A stretch of 64,000 bases of DNA from assembly GCA_018398585.1 (NCBI GenBank), contig JAGTTD010000014.1, positions 20,459,387 through 20,523,386 on the forward strand, written 5' to 3'. Below the pieces are notes generated by a model, which made no database searches, was not told the origin of the DNA, and worked only from the letters and a program-made list of their open reading frames with translations. Of this stretch, positions 42,155-52,728 are shown in pieces (positions within the stretch are counted from its first letter, which is position 1; each line of letters begins with the position of its first letter). This DNA is from Simmondsia chinensis. Its lineage: Eukaryota > Streptophyta > Magnoliopsida > Caryophyllales > Simmondsiaceae. A program made the position numbers and the translations under genes.

Positions 42155-42390
42155 TTGAATCTAAACTCAGTTGATCAATTTTATCTGATTTCGTAAAATA
42201 ATTCAATTTAATCTCATTAGATCAACTTTGTCCAATGTCTTTAAAAATTTGAATATAATCTTATTAGATTAATTTTTTCCGATTTTATAAAAATTAATTG
42301 AATCTAATCTCATTAAATCAATTTTATCCTATTTCATAAAAATCAATTGAATCTAATCTCATTAGATCAATTTTATCCGATTTCATAAGT
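42155..42390. repeat. Tandem repeat, five units of 47-49 bp
   Basis: Units start at 42155, 42202, 42249, 42298 and 42347. The consensus begins TTGAATCTAATCTCATTAGA and continues with TCAATTTTATC and CATAAAAA words. The best unit contains the 7-bp-arm palindrome ATCTAAT-CTC-ATTAGAT (42351-42367), again centred on ATCTCAT. Confidence 0.8.
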
Positions 42391-42471
42391 CTTGACTGAG
42401 AACGTACAATCTCATTATACAAACAACATAATTGAAAATTTATAGGTTGTTCTAAATTAATGATTAATTCG

Positions 42472-42695
42472 TTAACGATTTAAGCAATTTAAATAGTCAC
42501 TATAAAAAATCTAGTTAACTATTAAATCTTTTAACCGATTTAAACAATTTAAATCGATACTTTGAATAACCTAGTTATTCATTAACTCTTTTAACCGATT
42601 TAAACAATTTCAATCACTACTTTAAAACAATATAATTAACAATTAATTACATTAACGATTTAAATTATTTAAATCACTAATTTGAACAAGTTTTT
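42472..42695. repeat. Tandem repeat, 60-bp units
   Basis: Three full units of exactly 60 bp (42472-42531, 42532-42591, 42592-42651) and a fourth, partial one, each opening TTAAC[C]GATTTAA.CAATTTAAAT. The stretch before the first unit (about 42445-42471) resembles the end of a unit, so a fifth, partial one precedes them. Confidence 0.82.
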
Positions 42696-42793
42696 CATTC
42701 TTTAATAAAATCTCTATTTTTTTAAATTGTAAATCTTTTTATTTCGATTTTATTATACCTATTTATGTATATTACGAATGTAATCAGAGGCTG

Positions 42794-42805
42794 GCTCTGA
42801 TACCA
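42794..42805 (-). other. Cop-F primer-binding site
   Basis: GCTCTGATACCA, exact complement of the tRNA-iMet match, two bases from the right LTR. It fixes the element's orientation as minus. Confidence 0.88.
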
Positions 42806-44904
42806 ATTGCTGGGAAAAGATATAAATTTGTTGGAAAAATAAACTCTAATGCCAATTGTTAGGTTCACAGTTCTGAAATATGATCACAATACTAGGCACC
42901 TACTCGAGCACTTGGAGTGGGAGACTCTTCTGCCTACCTAAGCTCCCAGTCAAAGAGTCACGCTTCATGACACCTCACGTGCGAGAGTTCCCGGGAATAG
43001 GTTTATCTCTATAAACCCTTTGCCCTAATACCGGTTGTTGGGTTGGGACGAATTTGAAAAATTCTCCCTAAAGTTTACGCAGTGGAAGGGTTTAGAATTT
43101 ATAATTCCAAACTTGGGTTGATTTAAAATTCATAATTTTAAATCTATAGATCTAAATTCATATCTTACATCTACAGATCTAAATTAATTTAGATCTACAG
43201 GCCTTGTACTGTAATACATTCATAACAATACATAGACTTAAACAGGGATAATAACGAATATTGTAAATAAATAGAAAAAGCAAAAACTAAAAGAGAAAGG
43301 AAAGAAGAACATACTTGGAATTCATCCAATAATAAAGAATACCAAAAAAAAAAATAAAAATTCGGGACTCTGCCATTTTCTACGCAATGACCTCAAACCG
43401 CCCGGAGAGTGGTTCCCGAAAATAATAAACTGAGGAAAGAAAAATTTCAACGGAAAATTTTCTCTCCAATTAAGTCTCCGAAACAATTTCCAGAAACTCA
43501 AAATAACTTGTTTGATTGAATGCTAAACCCTTCGAATAGGTATCTATTTTTAGTAGGCTACCGGAGCGAAAAATAAACAATTCTCGATGTGGGATTCGCT
43601 GAAATGACCCAGCTAAAAAGAAACAAAACGCATCTCTTTGATGTAAAAGCAAAAAAACGATGCATTTTGTAATATGTTTGAGCAGCGTGCCTTTTAATTT
43701 GTTACGCGTGCCACGTGGCGGGCCGGGATTGGCCCGAACACAAGCGCGCTGATCGCTGCCCTTGCGCACTGGGTGGTTGAGCCGCGTCGGCATGGATCGT
43801 GCCTGTGTTGCGATTTTATCTTTTGTTTATTTTCTTGCTTTGGTTTCCACATGTAAAACTTCATCTAATGAATTTTAATTTTCTAAAAATAATTTTATTT
43901 TATAATTTTTAACATTTAATCATCGCGTGAATAATATTTGACAAAATTAAGTTTACCCATCTTATGGATAAATAATTCATCTCATGAATTCTTTAATATT
44001 TTTTCGATGGCAATAAATGCAGAGGCTTGCGCAAGGACCTTAGGGACAATTTAAATCTAGCTCCAAATGGGTTAAATTGATCATCTCATGAAATAATTTA
44101 ATTACCATTAAATAAGACTTAATTCCACTTATTAAATCTCACTGCACTCTAGACTTAAATTATTTATTCGATATCTTCCTAATGGAATGTATTGATGACA
44201 ATGACCCCTCCACTAAATGTCCATGACCAAGGAGAAATATAACTATTACTATTATCCTTCTTACAGCTTCTCCATTAATAACCGACTGGCCCTTCATTGA
44301 ATATTTCATTTATACTTGACCATAATCACAATATAAGTTCCAAATGTCAAGCACTTGGAATGGTTTGGCCAAATTTTCCGAACTATTCAAATATTTGCGA
44401 ATCAACTAATGGGACATCTGTATCTCATAAGAGATTGCAGATTCCCTATTGAATACCTAATCCTTGTCACACTTCGCGCCGCTACCCAGTGTACGTGGGG
44501 ATTCTATCATGCGTTTAGACCTTACTTATAGTACACGAAAGTAACTAATATTCCATGCACAAGTCCAGAATACCCTATGGATTTAGAGTCTTCGTTCAAA
44601 CAGTACAATGTGAATCACTCATCTCCTATAGTAGTCTAGAAATAAGTAACCCATATGGTCTAATTCAGTTTGTCAATCTTATTGAACAGACCAACCCAAA
44701 ACTTCTAGATCTCCATCCACATGACCAAGACAAGCCATCTAAAGTGTCGCGTTATAGTCTTAACATACAAGTGGTCCAAAATTGTCTTTGACTATGAGTC
44801 TTTCAAACAACAATCCAGACCATTTGTTCCAAGTCTATCTTTGGCTTAGTCTCTTAAACCACTGAGAACAAACATGTAAATTGTATTTTGAGGACTACAC
44901 CCAT

Positions 44905-45405
44905 TGTTATGATTCTCATAATTGGGGGCATAAGAAATAGAGTATAAATGTAATAAGGTGTTGAATGTAGCCGATTGAGTTGTATTAGCGTGTTGATATT
45001 GTAACGAGAATAAGTCCTGATGTAATTAGTTGCATAAGTCCCTTGGTAAGTCATGAAATAAGTGGACTTTAGTGGTATGTAGCTTAGGTGGTCAATGGTC
45101 GGACAAGATAGATGGCTCGATAGAAGGGGGCGGTTAAGTCGGTTAGCCCATTGGTCCTCATGCATTGTATCTCTAGATATTTTTAGTCTTAAGCCATCCT
45201 AAGAGATAGTAGTATAAATATGTAGAGCTACTCTTGAAGAGCTCATGACTTTGATGAATGATAAATGATATCTTTGATATCTCTCTCTCTACTTCTCATC
45301 TCCCTTTGACTTCTTATCTCATCTTAGCTCTAAATTCTCTCCTCATCTCATACTCTCACTATCTCAACCTAGGTTAAGATCTAAGAGTAATTCTGAATCT
45401 TAACA
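44905..45405 (+). repeat. NA-H 5' LTR
   Basis: TGTTATGATTCTC ... GAATCTTAACA. TATA box TATAAATA at 45213-45220, TCTCATC-rich segment 45280-45360, U5 hairpin arms GTTAAGAT (45373-45380) and ATCTTAAC (45397-45404). Confidence 0.93.
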
Positions 45406-45407
45406 AT

Positions 45408-45419
45408 TGGTATCAGAGC
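45408..45419 (+). other. NA-H primer-binding site
   Basis: TGGTATCAGAGC two bases after the LTR; tRNA-iMet type. Confidence 0.9.
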
Positions 45420-46481
45420 CTTGATTTGCTTCCGAATCAAGCTCAAAATCAGGAAAAATACAAAATATGATTGATTGTGTTGTAATTAATCAACAAAAAT
45501 AGTTTGATACTGATTTAGTCCAGTGTTAGGTGATCAAGAATTCAATTCTGAATTCTGAACTTGAAGAGTTTATGTACTGTCATATGCATTGTTGATCTGC
45601 AAGTGCCTGGGAATTGCTTTCGGTTGGGATAAATCTGATTGTGTTACATTGAAGAAAGTTTAATTGATCAGTATTTGTTGATTAAATTCAACATCAAAGC
45701 TGATTCAGATTGAATTCAGTAGAATTGATCAAGCATAAGCTGCTGATGTTGAGTGCTGAATCATAACATTAGTTGCAGAAGTTGAGTGCTGAGCATAATT
45801 GTTCTTGATCAAACATTCATCTGATCAGTGGGAGAAGAAGTTAAAGTGAGCTATTGGATCAACATTACACTTGATCATAATCAAAAGATCAGAAACAAGC
45901 TGAATTGAGGTTAATTCAGATTCTACAATTCGGTAATTGAGGTTGAGGTAACTGCTCTTTGAACTTTAAGTTGCAATTCGATTAGAGTCTGCGTTGTTGC
46001 TGATTTGTGATACAATTCATGTTAATAAGCGTAGAAGTGGTGAGAATTCAGTTGATTCTTAAGAATTATATGTTATTGAGTTGAGATTTGCTTAGACGCG
46101 AATCTAACAACTGAATTGAGAACTAAAAGTGTGAAATCTGATTTCGTTCTTGAAGATTGCTTTGAGTATTGTGTTGAGGACTTGATTGCGGTCTAGAGTC
46201 GAGCCTAATTCAGAATTGTAAGTCTGTTACTCAGGAAGCATCTCAGTTAGGGTTTGGTTCGAGTTCTCTGTGTGCGAAAATCTGCATATTAGGGTTTGTA
46301 CTCAGTGACGGTAGAGGAGCCGTTAGCAGGGAATTGTTTTGTGCTAACGAAGGAGTAGAACTTCATTAAGCAATCTCCTGTTGAAGAGTTGCGGAACAAG
46401 TCTCACTCTTCTGTGATTTTCAAACTTGTATTTCTGCGAACTGAGCTGTTTCAGATCGAAACATTGTTGTTCATTGCAAAT
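45420..46481 (+). other. NA-H leader
   Basis: About 1.06 kb with no coding evidence, collinear with the NA-I leader (12283-13347). Rich in GAATTCA/TTGATC words. Two copies retaining a leader this long suggest that it carries packaging or dimerisation signals; that is inference. Confidence 0.6.
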
Positions 46482-47190
46482 ATGGCTGGCATGGTTGATA
46501 ATAGCTCTTGTCAATCTGTGATGAGTGATCCTTGGGAGACAATGAAGCAAGAATTGAGATAAGAACGCGAGGAGTTTTGGTAGAAAATGAAACAGGCATG
46601 GGACAAAGGGCTGCAGCGAATTTTTGATCGGCAGTGTTTAGCTCATCAGTTTACAAACATCAATTGAGATGGTGCTGGTGTTCTTGATGCAAATGAGTTC
46701 CCTGAGCTAAGGGATAGCGTTATACAACAAGAGTTCAATGCTGAGCAAAATAAGAAGGTTAGAGTGGAATCAGTTGCCGTTGAAGATGAGTTAGACCAAG
46801 GTAATGCCGAAATTGATGAAAACAAGTTAGAAGAACCTGAGTTTGAACAAGTTGATCATTATGAAGACTCTTTGCTAGAGTTAGCGTATCTTGTAGATGT
46901 TGAGGTACAACAAGATATGTTTTCGAAATGGGAATATGATTCATATGTCAAGGGAATGATAAAGAAAGTAAAGAGTAAAGTGAAGAGGAACCATCTAAAT
47001 GAAGCATTGGAAGATTTTTAGGGTAAAAAGATTGAAAAGAAGAAATTGAAGCGTGAGGTTGGGTGTCAGCCTAAAGAGTTTCTGAGTTTGCAAGAACAGA
47101 ACACTGAACAACCGGTAGTTGCTGTGATTGAGTCCAAATCAAGGGACATTAGGATGGTCCAGGGGAAGAAGTTAGGCAACAAGAACTAAC
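46482..47190 (+). pseudogene. NA-H gag-like first ORF
   Basis: In-frame from ATG 46482 (MAGMVDNSS) with several stops before the open stretch 46764-47021. That stretch carries VAVEDELDQG, EEPEFEQVDHYEDS, WEYDSYVKGMIKKVKSK; after a stop the frame continues in a basic tail. It aligns with NA-I 11523-12282. The N-terminal part here (TMKQELR, KMKQAWDKGLQRIFD) is coil-like but not the DLQDLQK type, so the gag-derived start differs between the two copies. Confidence 0.65.
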
Positions 47191-47293
47191 TCAAGCTACT
47201 GATTTTATCAATGGATATGCTGATATACAAGGAGCGGATATAGCAGAACCTCTGATTTTAACTGGGGAGGTTAATGTTACTGCTGTAGTATCA

Positions 47294-47946
47294 TTGAATA
47301 CATTACCAAATCTATTAAGTACTTCGCCATGGCAAGTTGGTATGCAGAATCAAAACGTGAGGGATATTGACGATCGGATTTTGGGTCAGAATTGTAGCAT
47401 CTTCACTCCCAAACAATCACATTTTGTTGGGAAATCAATTGTTGCTGCTGTGGTATTATCTAATGTAGAACAAGGTGTGCTTTTGGGTGAAGAGAAGGTA
47501 TATCTAAGTGCAAACATGAGTATAAAGCCTCCTCCTAAGCTGGGTGAAGAAAGGTGTACACTTAAGCGAACTGAAGCACACTTTCAGCTGGCTGTTTTGC
47601 GAGATTGGGTTGGTTGCTTCCTTATTTGAGTGGATTTGTGACCTATCCAAGTGCAAGTACTTATGACAAGCTTCCCCCCGATCCAGGAAAGGTAGATCAA
47701 GATCCTAGAGAGCTGGAACATGAGGCTAAATGGGAGACAAGAGTCAATCCAACTACCAAAGTGATTCGGCAGATGCTTAACTGGATTTCTGGAAAAAAAT
47801 TTGACTTGTTAGAAGCTCACAAGTTGGGTACTGATATGAGAATTAAGTATGATCAGCCAACATCTGGTAGAATTAAAGGACTTTGGGTTATGCTTGATAT
47901 GGGGAGACCCCCTGTGGTGTTGAAGGACTCTGGGTTCTACATTTAG
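47294..47946 (+). pseudogene. NA-H unknown protein, second segment
   Basis: Two overlapping frames, 47294-47629 and 47605-47946, probably one ORF with a frameshift near 47620. Blocks: TLPNLLSTSP (cf. NA-I QNLLDTSL), a KPPPKLGEE region, LPPDPGKVD (cf. NA-I FDPGKN), and WVMLDMGRPPVVLKD near the end, a further RPP motif. No known domain. Confidence 0.55.
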
Positions 47947-47952
47947 GCTGGA

Positions 47953-48834
47953 ATGCTAGTGCTGGACAGAAATAAGGCATGTACATTGAGCTACAAATTC
48001 AGATTGTGCAACAATCAAGCTATAGGCAAGGAACATGCTCCATTAGTGCAACCAAATGTGAGTCCTCCTGAAGTTTTGGGGCATGGTGGTTGGTTTGCTT
48101 TTGGAATACGAAGGCTTTTGGCTGGAAATTCAGAGCTGTTGCAATATTGGATCACATTACAGAATCATGGCTCATTTATGATCGGTTGTGTGGGTTCTGA
48201 ATGGAAGAATCAAAGGCATAAGCTTCAGCATTTTTTGAATGTTTGGATGAAGGAGTACAACAAGGAAACAAGATCAATTCTAGCTGAAAGTATTTCACAT
48301 TTCAGCATTAACGAACAGGACAGATCTCCTCTGGTTCTGAAATTAATCTCAGTAACATTGAATTGTCATATGTGTCCTGATTTGATGTACATTCTTAAGC
48401 TCATTGACAAGGAAACAAAGGTGGTTCATTGGAGGCAGGTTTGGTGGCTGGAAGAGCTTGGGGTCCAAGGAAATCTGCTGTACAGATTGGCAATTGTGAG
48501 CTGCAGCATTAGCAATGCCAATGGGAATCTTTTGGGGGTTCAAGTTATAACATTGTTTCTTGGGCACTCAACAATGGCTTATGAAATCTTAGTTTGTGTG
48601 GTCTATGTAAGAATTTGGGATAGAAAGGATGAGACTTCCAGATCTTACAAGTTCACACTCAAGATTCAAGCAATAGAATTAATAGAAGCTGCTGTAAATT
48701 CTTGGAGAATTCCATATCCTTCACTGTTAGCAGCACATCAGATGTTAAATAGAATCATGATTGGTGCAATTGTGGTCTTGAGAGGTGTTATGAACCTGTG
48801 GATAGCAGGAAGCTTATTTCTGAACCAAACATGA
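47953..48834 (+). pseudogene. NA-H unknown protein, third segment
   Basis: A 293-codon frame. NVSPPEVLGHGGWFAFG near residues 35-51 is a degenerate RPPE unit. GSEWKNQRHKLQHFLNVW followed by NKETRSILAES (about 80-115) aligns with NA-I at 10365-11489. It ends with a stop at 48832-48834. Hydrophobic, W-rich, with no catalytic signature. Confidence 0.6.
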
Positions 48835-48864
48835 GCTAGGTTCAGTGACATCAGTAGTTACAAT

Positions 48865-49386
48865 TTGCTTGGGATCTACACTACCGAACTTTTGAATTCA
48901 ACAGTTAAGGAAGTGACATGGAATGACAATGCAGTAAGAGATGAGCCTGGTGTGTATGGGCTAGGTAAAACAAAGTTCAAACATTACATGTTATGGAGGA
49001 AATATCAGGTGATCTGTTGGCTGCTGCACTCTCCTTGGTACCCTATATGTTTCAACAACAAGATGGTGTTGTTGGGTAATTTCAGTAAAGATTGGAAGTT
49101 TTTGGAAGGCAATGGTGCTTCTGGGTTCACTTGGTTTGAGTTTGGAAGGGCTCCCAAGATGTTCAAGGACTTCATATGCAGACTTATGGGTTTAACGACA
49201 TTCAAATTCTGTTGTGCAACATATTACAAGCAGAATTTCAAAAGTATTGGTGTGTTTTATGGTTCTCTACAGCAAGAAAGAGCTTTGAGCTGTATTAACT
49301 GCATCATGAGGTGTCGTGGGTGTGTTGTTAATGTTGGAATGGTTTGGTTTGATCAGTGCAGACCTCCTGAAGAATACTACACATGA
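48865..49386 (+). pseudogene. NA-H unknown RPPE-motif protein, C-terminal segment
   Basis: A 173-codon frame with FTWFEFGRAPKMFKDFIC (about residues 88-105), ATYYKQNF, INCIMRCRGCVV and VWFDQCRPPEEYY at the end. It aligns block by block with NA-I at 9740-10428; here the first RPPE reads RAPK. The two motifs are about 73 residues apart. Noncoding sequence from 49387 leads to the pre-PPT hairpin and PPT. Confidence 0.65.
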
Positions 49387-49725
49387 AAATGCAAACATTG
49401 TGTCGAAACAAGAGTCATACTCATGTACCTGCTGCATTTCAGAGTCAGCTCTTCATTGGTTCATTCAACTGTAACAAATTTCCGCAAGTCCAGTTGTAGT
49501 ACAATTCAGTTCCTGATCTACATTGAGTGTTTTCATAGATGCTGAATTTCGTAGCTTCAGCTCTACAGCTAATTTGCTTCATGCTCAGACCATGTTCTCT
49601 TTAACTGCAGACTTCAGCATGAGTTCATCAATTTCAGCTCTCCTTTCCACAACAATAAATGTTCTTGAAGGTCTCAACTTTTTTCTTGATTCTTGGGGAC
49701 AAGAATCTTTTAAAGGAGGGAGTAA
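49387..49725 (+). other. NA-H 3' region with pre-PPT hairpin and PPT
   Basis: Noncoding. Hairpin arms GATTCTTG (49688-49695) and CAAGAATC (49700-49707), loop GGGA; the polypurine tract TAAAGGAGGGAGTAA follows at 49711-49725. The arms show compensatory change against the CATTCTTG/CAAGAATG form. Confidence 0.7.
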
Positions 49726-50217
49726 TGTTATGATTCTCATAATAGGGGGCATAACAAATAGAGTATAAATGTAATAAGGTGTTGAATATAGCGGATTGAG
49801 TTGTATTAGCAAGTTGATATTGTAATGAGAATAAGTCTTGATGTATTTAGTTGCATAAGTCCCTTCGTAAGTCATGTAATAAGTGTACTTTAGTGGTATA
49901 TAGCTTAGGTGGTCGATGGCCGGACAAGATAGGTGGCTCGTTAGAAGGGGGCGGTTAAGTCGGTTAACTCATTGGTCCTCATATATTGTATCTCTAGATA
50001 TTTTTAGTCTTAAGCCATCCTAAGAGATAGTAGTATAAATATGTAGAGCTACTTTTGAAAAGCTCATAACTTTGATGAATGATAAATGATATCTCTCTCT
50101 CTACTTATCATCTCCCTTTCACTTCTTATCTCATCTTAACTCTAAATTCTCTCCCCATCTCATACCCTCATTGTCTCAACCTAGGTTAAGATCCAAGAGT
50201 AATTCTGAATCTTAACA
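49726..50217 (+). repeat. NA-H 3' LTR
   Basis: TGTTATGATTCTC ... TCTTAACA; partner of 44905-45405, with the TATA box at about 50031-50040. Followed by the TSD CCCAT. Confidence 0.93.
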
Positions 50218-50376
50218 CCCATCTCATGGATGTCTCCCATAAGAAAATCACATGCAGTATAAATGCTCACATACACAAATTTAACTAGGAAACGACTGGA
50301 ACTTCAATTTATCTTTTAATTAAAATAATATATTTAGAATAAATCTGGATTTTAGGACACTGTCCCTAACACTATG

Positions 50377-51396
50377 ACCTTATCGAATGAAGTTTGTCTT
50401 CAATAGCTCTTCAACTTGTCTTTCAATATCACTTTTCTGTTAGTGAAGGTACTTATAAGGTCTTAAATTCATAGGATTGGAATTAACCTTAAGAGGGATA
50501 GCATGATCCAGAACGCTCATAGGAGGCAGGGTAGATGGCTGGGAAAAAAAAACATCCTCATACTTACGTTGCAATTGTCCAATGGAGGGGTCCGAATTCT
50601 CCTACTCTACATGAGAACTAGCAGTAATGGAAAACAACCGACCAATCCATTGATATTTCCCTTTCCTTACCATCTTCTCAAGGCTTTTCCCTTTCATCAT
50701 CTGTAAATGTCCCTTCTCCATAATTCCTGGCAAAACCACACTTTGTCCTTCCCTTGCAAAAGACACAGGTAGCTGAGCAAAATCAAAGATTCAGGGGCTA
50801 ATGGTTTTCATCCAGTCAACTCTAAGGACCATATCACAACCTCCCAACTTAAGTTTTTTCTTTTGGTAATTCCTCTCAACTTAAGTACTCTGAAGTCATA
50901 CTCAAATTGATGTCCATGCATCCTCCAACAGAACCCTTTACATTTCATCTGTGTGATCATGGAATTCCCATCAGCCACTATGACAGCTAAAGGGGATGGT
51001 CGTTATCATTTCATGCCCAACCTGCTTCACAGCCTTAGGATCCACAAGGCTATGTGTACTGCCATTATCAATCAAGATCAACATGTGGTTGTATCCCAAC
51101 TCTCCTTTGATTCTTATCATGTTATGAGAACCATTTCCAGTGAGGACACTAACAGATATCTCCATTTCATCATTCTCAAATTTCCCTTGATCCTCCTCTT
51201 CCTACACCTCAGAGATCTCTTCTACCTCCTGAACCTCAATGTCCTCATAGGCATATGCTCCAGTGACTGTCATGAGCAACTTAAGAATACTTTTGTGTCC
51301 AAAGAAGTACTTCTAATTGCATTTAAAACCTAACCTCTGATTCTTCTTCTCTTCGAAACTCAAACTCTTTGAACCACTAAAAGGAGTCACATGCTA
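50377..51396 (-). pseudogene. Chr-C RT start, linker, protease and zinc-knuckle remnant
   Basis: Minus strand. RT entry near 50377-50480 ([23 protein letters not shown]), joining the HSPFASP block at 36427 through the CTATG duplication. The linker reads LPPMSVLDHAIPL-like near 50500. Protease fragment 50971-51165 (MEISVSVLTGNGSHNMIRIKG, MLILIDNGSTHSLVDPK) has D-N-G where D-S-G is usual. Near 51290-51330 a zinc-knuckle remnant reads GFKC ... KYFFGHK, lacking ligands. Multiple stops. Confidence 0.8.
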
Positions 51397-52230
51397 CTAA
51401 GATAATGATTGTGGGGCCTTAGTCTTAGGTCCATCGAAACCAGCCAGGACCGTGGCTTTCATTAATTTAGCCTTGGAAAAGGCCTGAGTCAAGGTTCTAG
51501 GATTCAATGCCTTGGCCAAGTTTTTAACCCTTGGTTTAAGACCACTTATAAAGCTGGATATGTAATGAGACTCATTAGCTCCGAGATTAACTGTCAATAT
51601 CCTAGCTCTCAAATTCTCAAAACGAGTCATACATTCGCTCACAGATGAACTTTGAGCCAGTTTGTTGAAGTGATCAATCACCTCACTAGCACCCTCTTCT
51701 CCATACCTCTCACAGAGTTCATTCAAAAACTCAATCCATGTCAAGCATGGATTGCTGTGAACCAGACTATAATACCAGACTTCTTGATCTCCTTGGAGAT
51801 GTACAGCAGCTAACCCCACCTTCTAAGTTTCATCAATATGATAGAATCGAAAGTACCTTTTGCATCTCCTTATCCATGACTGAGGTTGCTTTCCGTCAAA
51901 TTTATCAATCTCCATGCTGTCTGAATCCTTGAGTCCTTCCACCAGCAGTTCCATTCTCTCTGGATCCAGATGATTTAGGTTGTAGAGCACTTGGAGGATG
52001 ATCATGCTGATTGGTAGCAGATAGCACTCATGCTCCAGGAGGTTAATTATGTCGAGTGATTTGTTGCTGCAATGAGCTTCGATTTAATACGTTGAGAATG
52101 CTTATCTAACTTCTCAACTAGCTTTTGATCTTGTGATTGCTGCATCTTTGCAAGCATTTCCTCCATTTGAAGTCTCAATTTCTCAAATTGATTAACCTCC
52201 ACACTAGCTCCAGCATTAGCACCCACAGCT
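51397..52230 (-). pseudogene. Chr-C gag
   Basis: Frame 51397-51819: AAVHLQGDQEVWYYSLVHSN, MTRFENLRARILTVN, YISSFISGLKPRVKNLAKAL, TQAFSKAKLM. The upstream frame 51823-52005 has MEIDKFDGKQPQSWIRRCKRYFRFYH. The N-terminal coil at 52080-52200 is frameshifted. Sequence resembles Chr-A gag most closely among the elements here. Confidence 0.83.
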
Positions 52231-52355
52231 GCAGTATAAGTCGCATTGCAGCAGGATTTTGCTCAAGCAGTTACTCCACTAGCCATTAGTACTGTCTTCT
52301 TGCATTTAGCTAGCTCTAATCAATTGATCAAGCAATCAATCGACAGCAAACACAA

Positions 52356-52367
52356 GTTTGATGCCGA
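52356..52367 (-). other. Chr-C primer-binding site, degenerate
   Basis: GTTTGATGCCGA corresponds to GCTCTGATACCA with four changes, one base from the 5' LTR. Confidence 0.5.
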
Positions 52368-52368
52368 T

Positions 52369-52728
52369 TGTTATGACCCAAGGTCAAACTTGAATCATAA
52401 ACATGAGATACAAGAGTATGAGATGAGAAAGAAGTGAAAGAGATGAGAATTAGGAAGAAATTAGGGTTGAGAGAGAGAATTTGATCAATTTCATTTGATG
52501 AGTCCTAATTACAAGATATTTTGCTTATTTATACTAAAGAAAATAGACGGCTAACACTAAAGGATGAAAAACAAGCTTAAATCAAAATACAAGCATTTCC
52601 CGCTAAAACACACTTAGCTGCTAACTATCATTACCCGCCTTTCCCCCCAAAACAGCAATTTGGATCCAATTGAGAATTTCACAGCTAAAATCAACAAAAA
52701 AAGCATAAAATCCTTCGCGATCATGACA
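52369..52728 (-). repeat. Chr-C 5' LTR
   Basis: TGTTATGACCC ... TCATGACA; partner of 21981-22330. U5 hairpin: TATGACCCAAG (52372-52382), loop GTCAAA, CTTGAATCATA (52389-52399), whose two non-Watson-Crick pairs become G-U in the minus-strand RNA. Minus-strand TATA box at 52523-52534. Confidence 0.9.

Larger units (their letters stand above)
44905..50217 (+). mobile_element. NA-H: non-autonomous LTR retrotransposon in Cop-F LTR
   Basis: A plus-strand element with LTRs 44905-45405 and 49726-50217, a perfect TSD CCCAT (44900-44904, 50218-50222), a perfect PBS and a polypurine tract. The interior is a 1-kb leader followed by consecutive ORFs collinear with NA-I. No PR, RT, RNase H or integrase motif was found in any frame. 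Same family as NA-I, with several more stops. Confidence 0.92.
36428..50371 (-). mobile_element. Cop-F: Ty1/copia element with 2.2-kb LTRs
   Basis: Minus-strand copia element with a perfect TSD CTATG (36423-36427, 50372-50376). LTRs are 36428-38649 and 42808-44904 plus 50223-50371, about 2.2 kb each and unusually long. The right LTR is split by NA-H. The interior (38650-42807) is only about 4.2 kb: RT end/RNase H remnant, integrase remnant, gag tail and a long repeat-rich leader; most of gag and the first half of RT are missing. The PBS is beside the right LTR. Confidence 0.92.
42808..50371 (-). repeat. Cop-F 5' LTR, split by NA-H
   Basis: LTR parts 42808-44904 and 50223-50371. It begins TGCTGGGAAAAG (TGTTGG in the partner) and ends CCCTAACA. 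Length without NA-H is about 2246 bp against 2222 bp for the partner. The G-box GCCACGTGG is kept near 43710, while the TATA box is degraded. Confidence 0.9.
21981..52728 (-). mobile_element. Chr-C: chromovirus-type Ty3/gypsy element, heavily interrupted
   Basis: LTRs at 21981-22330 and 52369-52728. Its own interior is spread over 22331-22383, 28507-28929, 34276-36427 and 50377-52368, with sLTR-G, Chr-D, Chr-E and Cop-F (plus NA-H) between. Every junction is supported by a TSD and by continuous reading or homology with Chr-A. The left flank ACTTTGGGGACTTGCA and right flank ACATTAGGGACTTGCA agree in 14 of 16 bases, much longer than the usual 5-bp TSD. About 30 kb of span now derives from an element of about 5 kb. 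Confidence 0.87.

Noticed and set aside
41417..42695. CRISPR-like array of short repeats with spacers
   Set aside because: Repeats are imperfect, spacing is irregular (47-96 bp), spacers are not unique sequence of constant length, and the setting is a plant copia retrotransposon leader.
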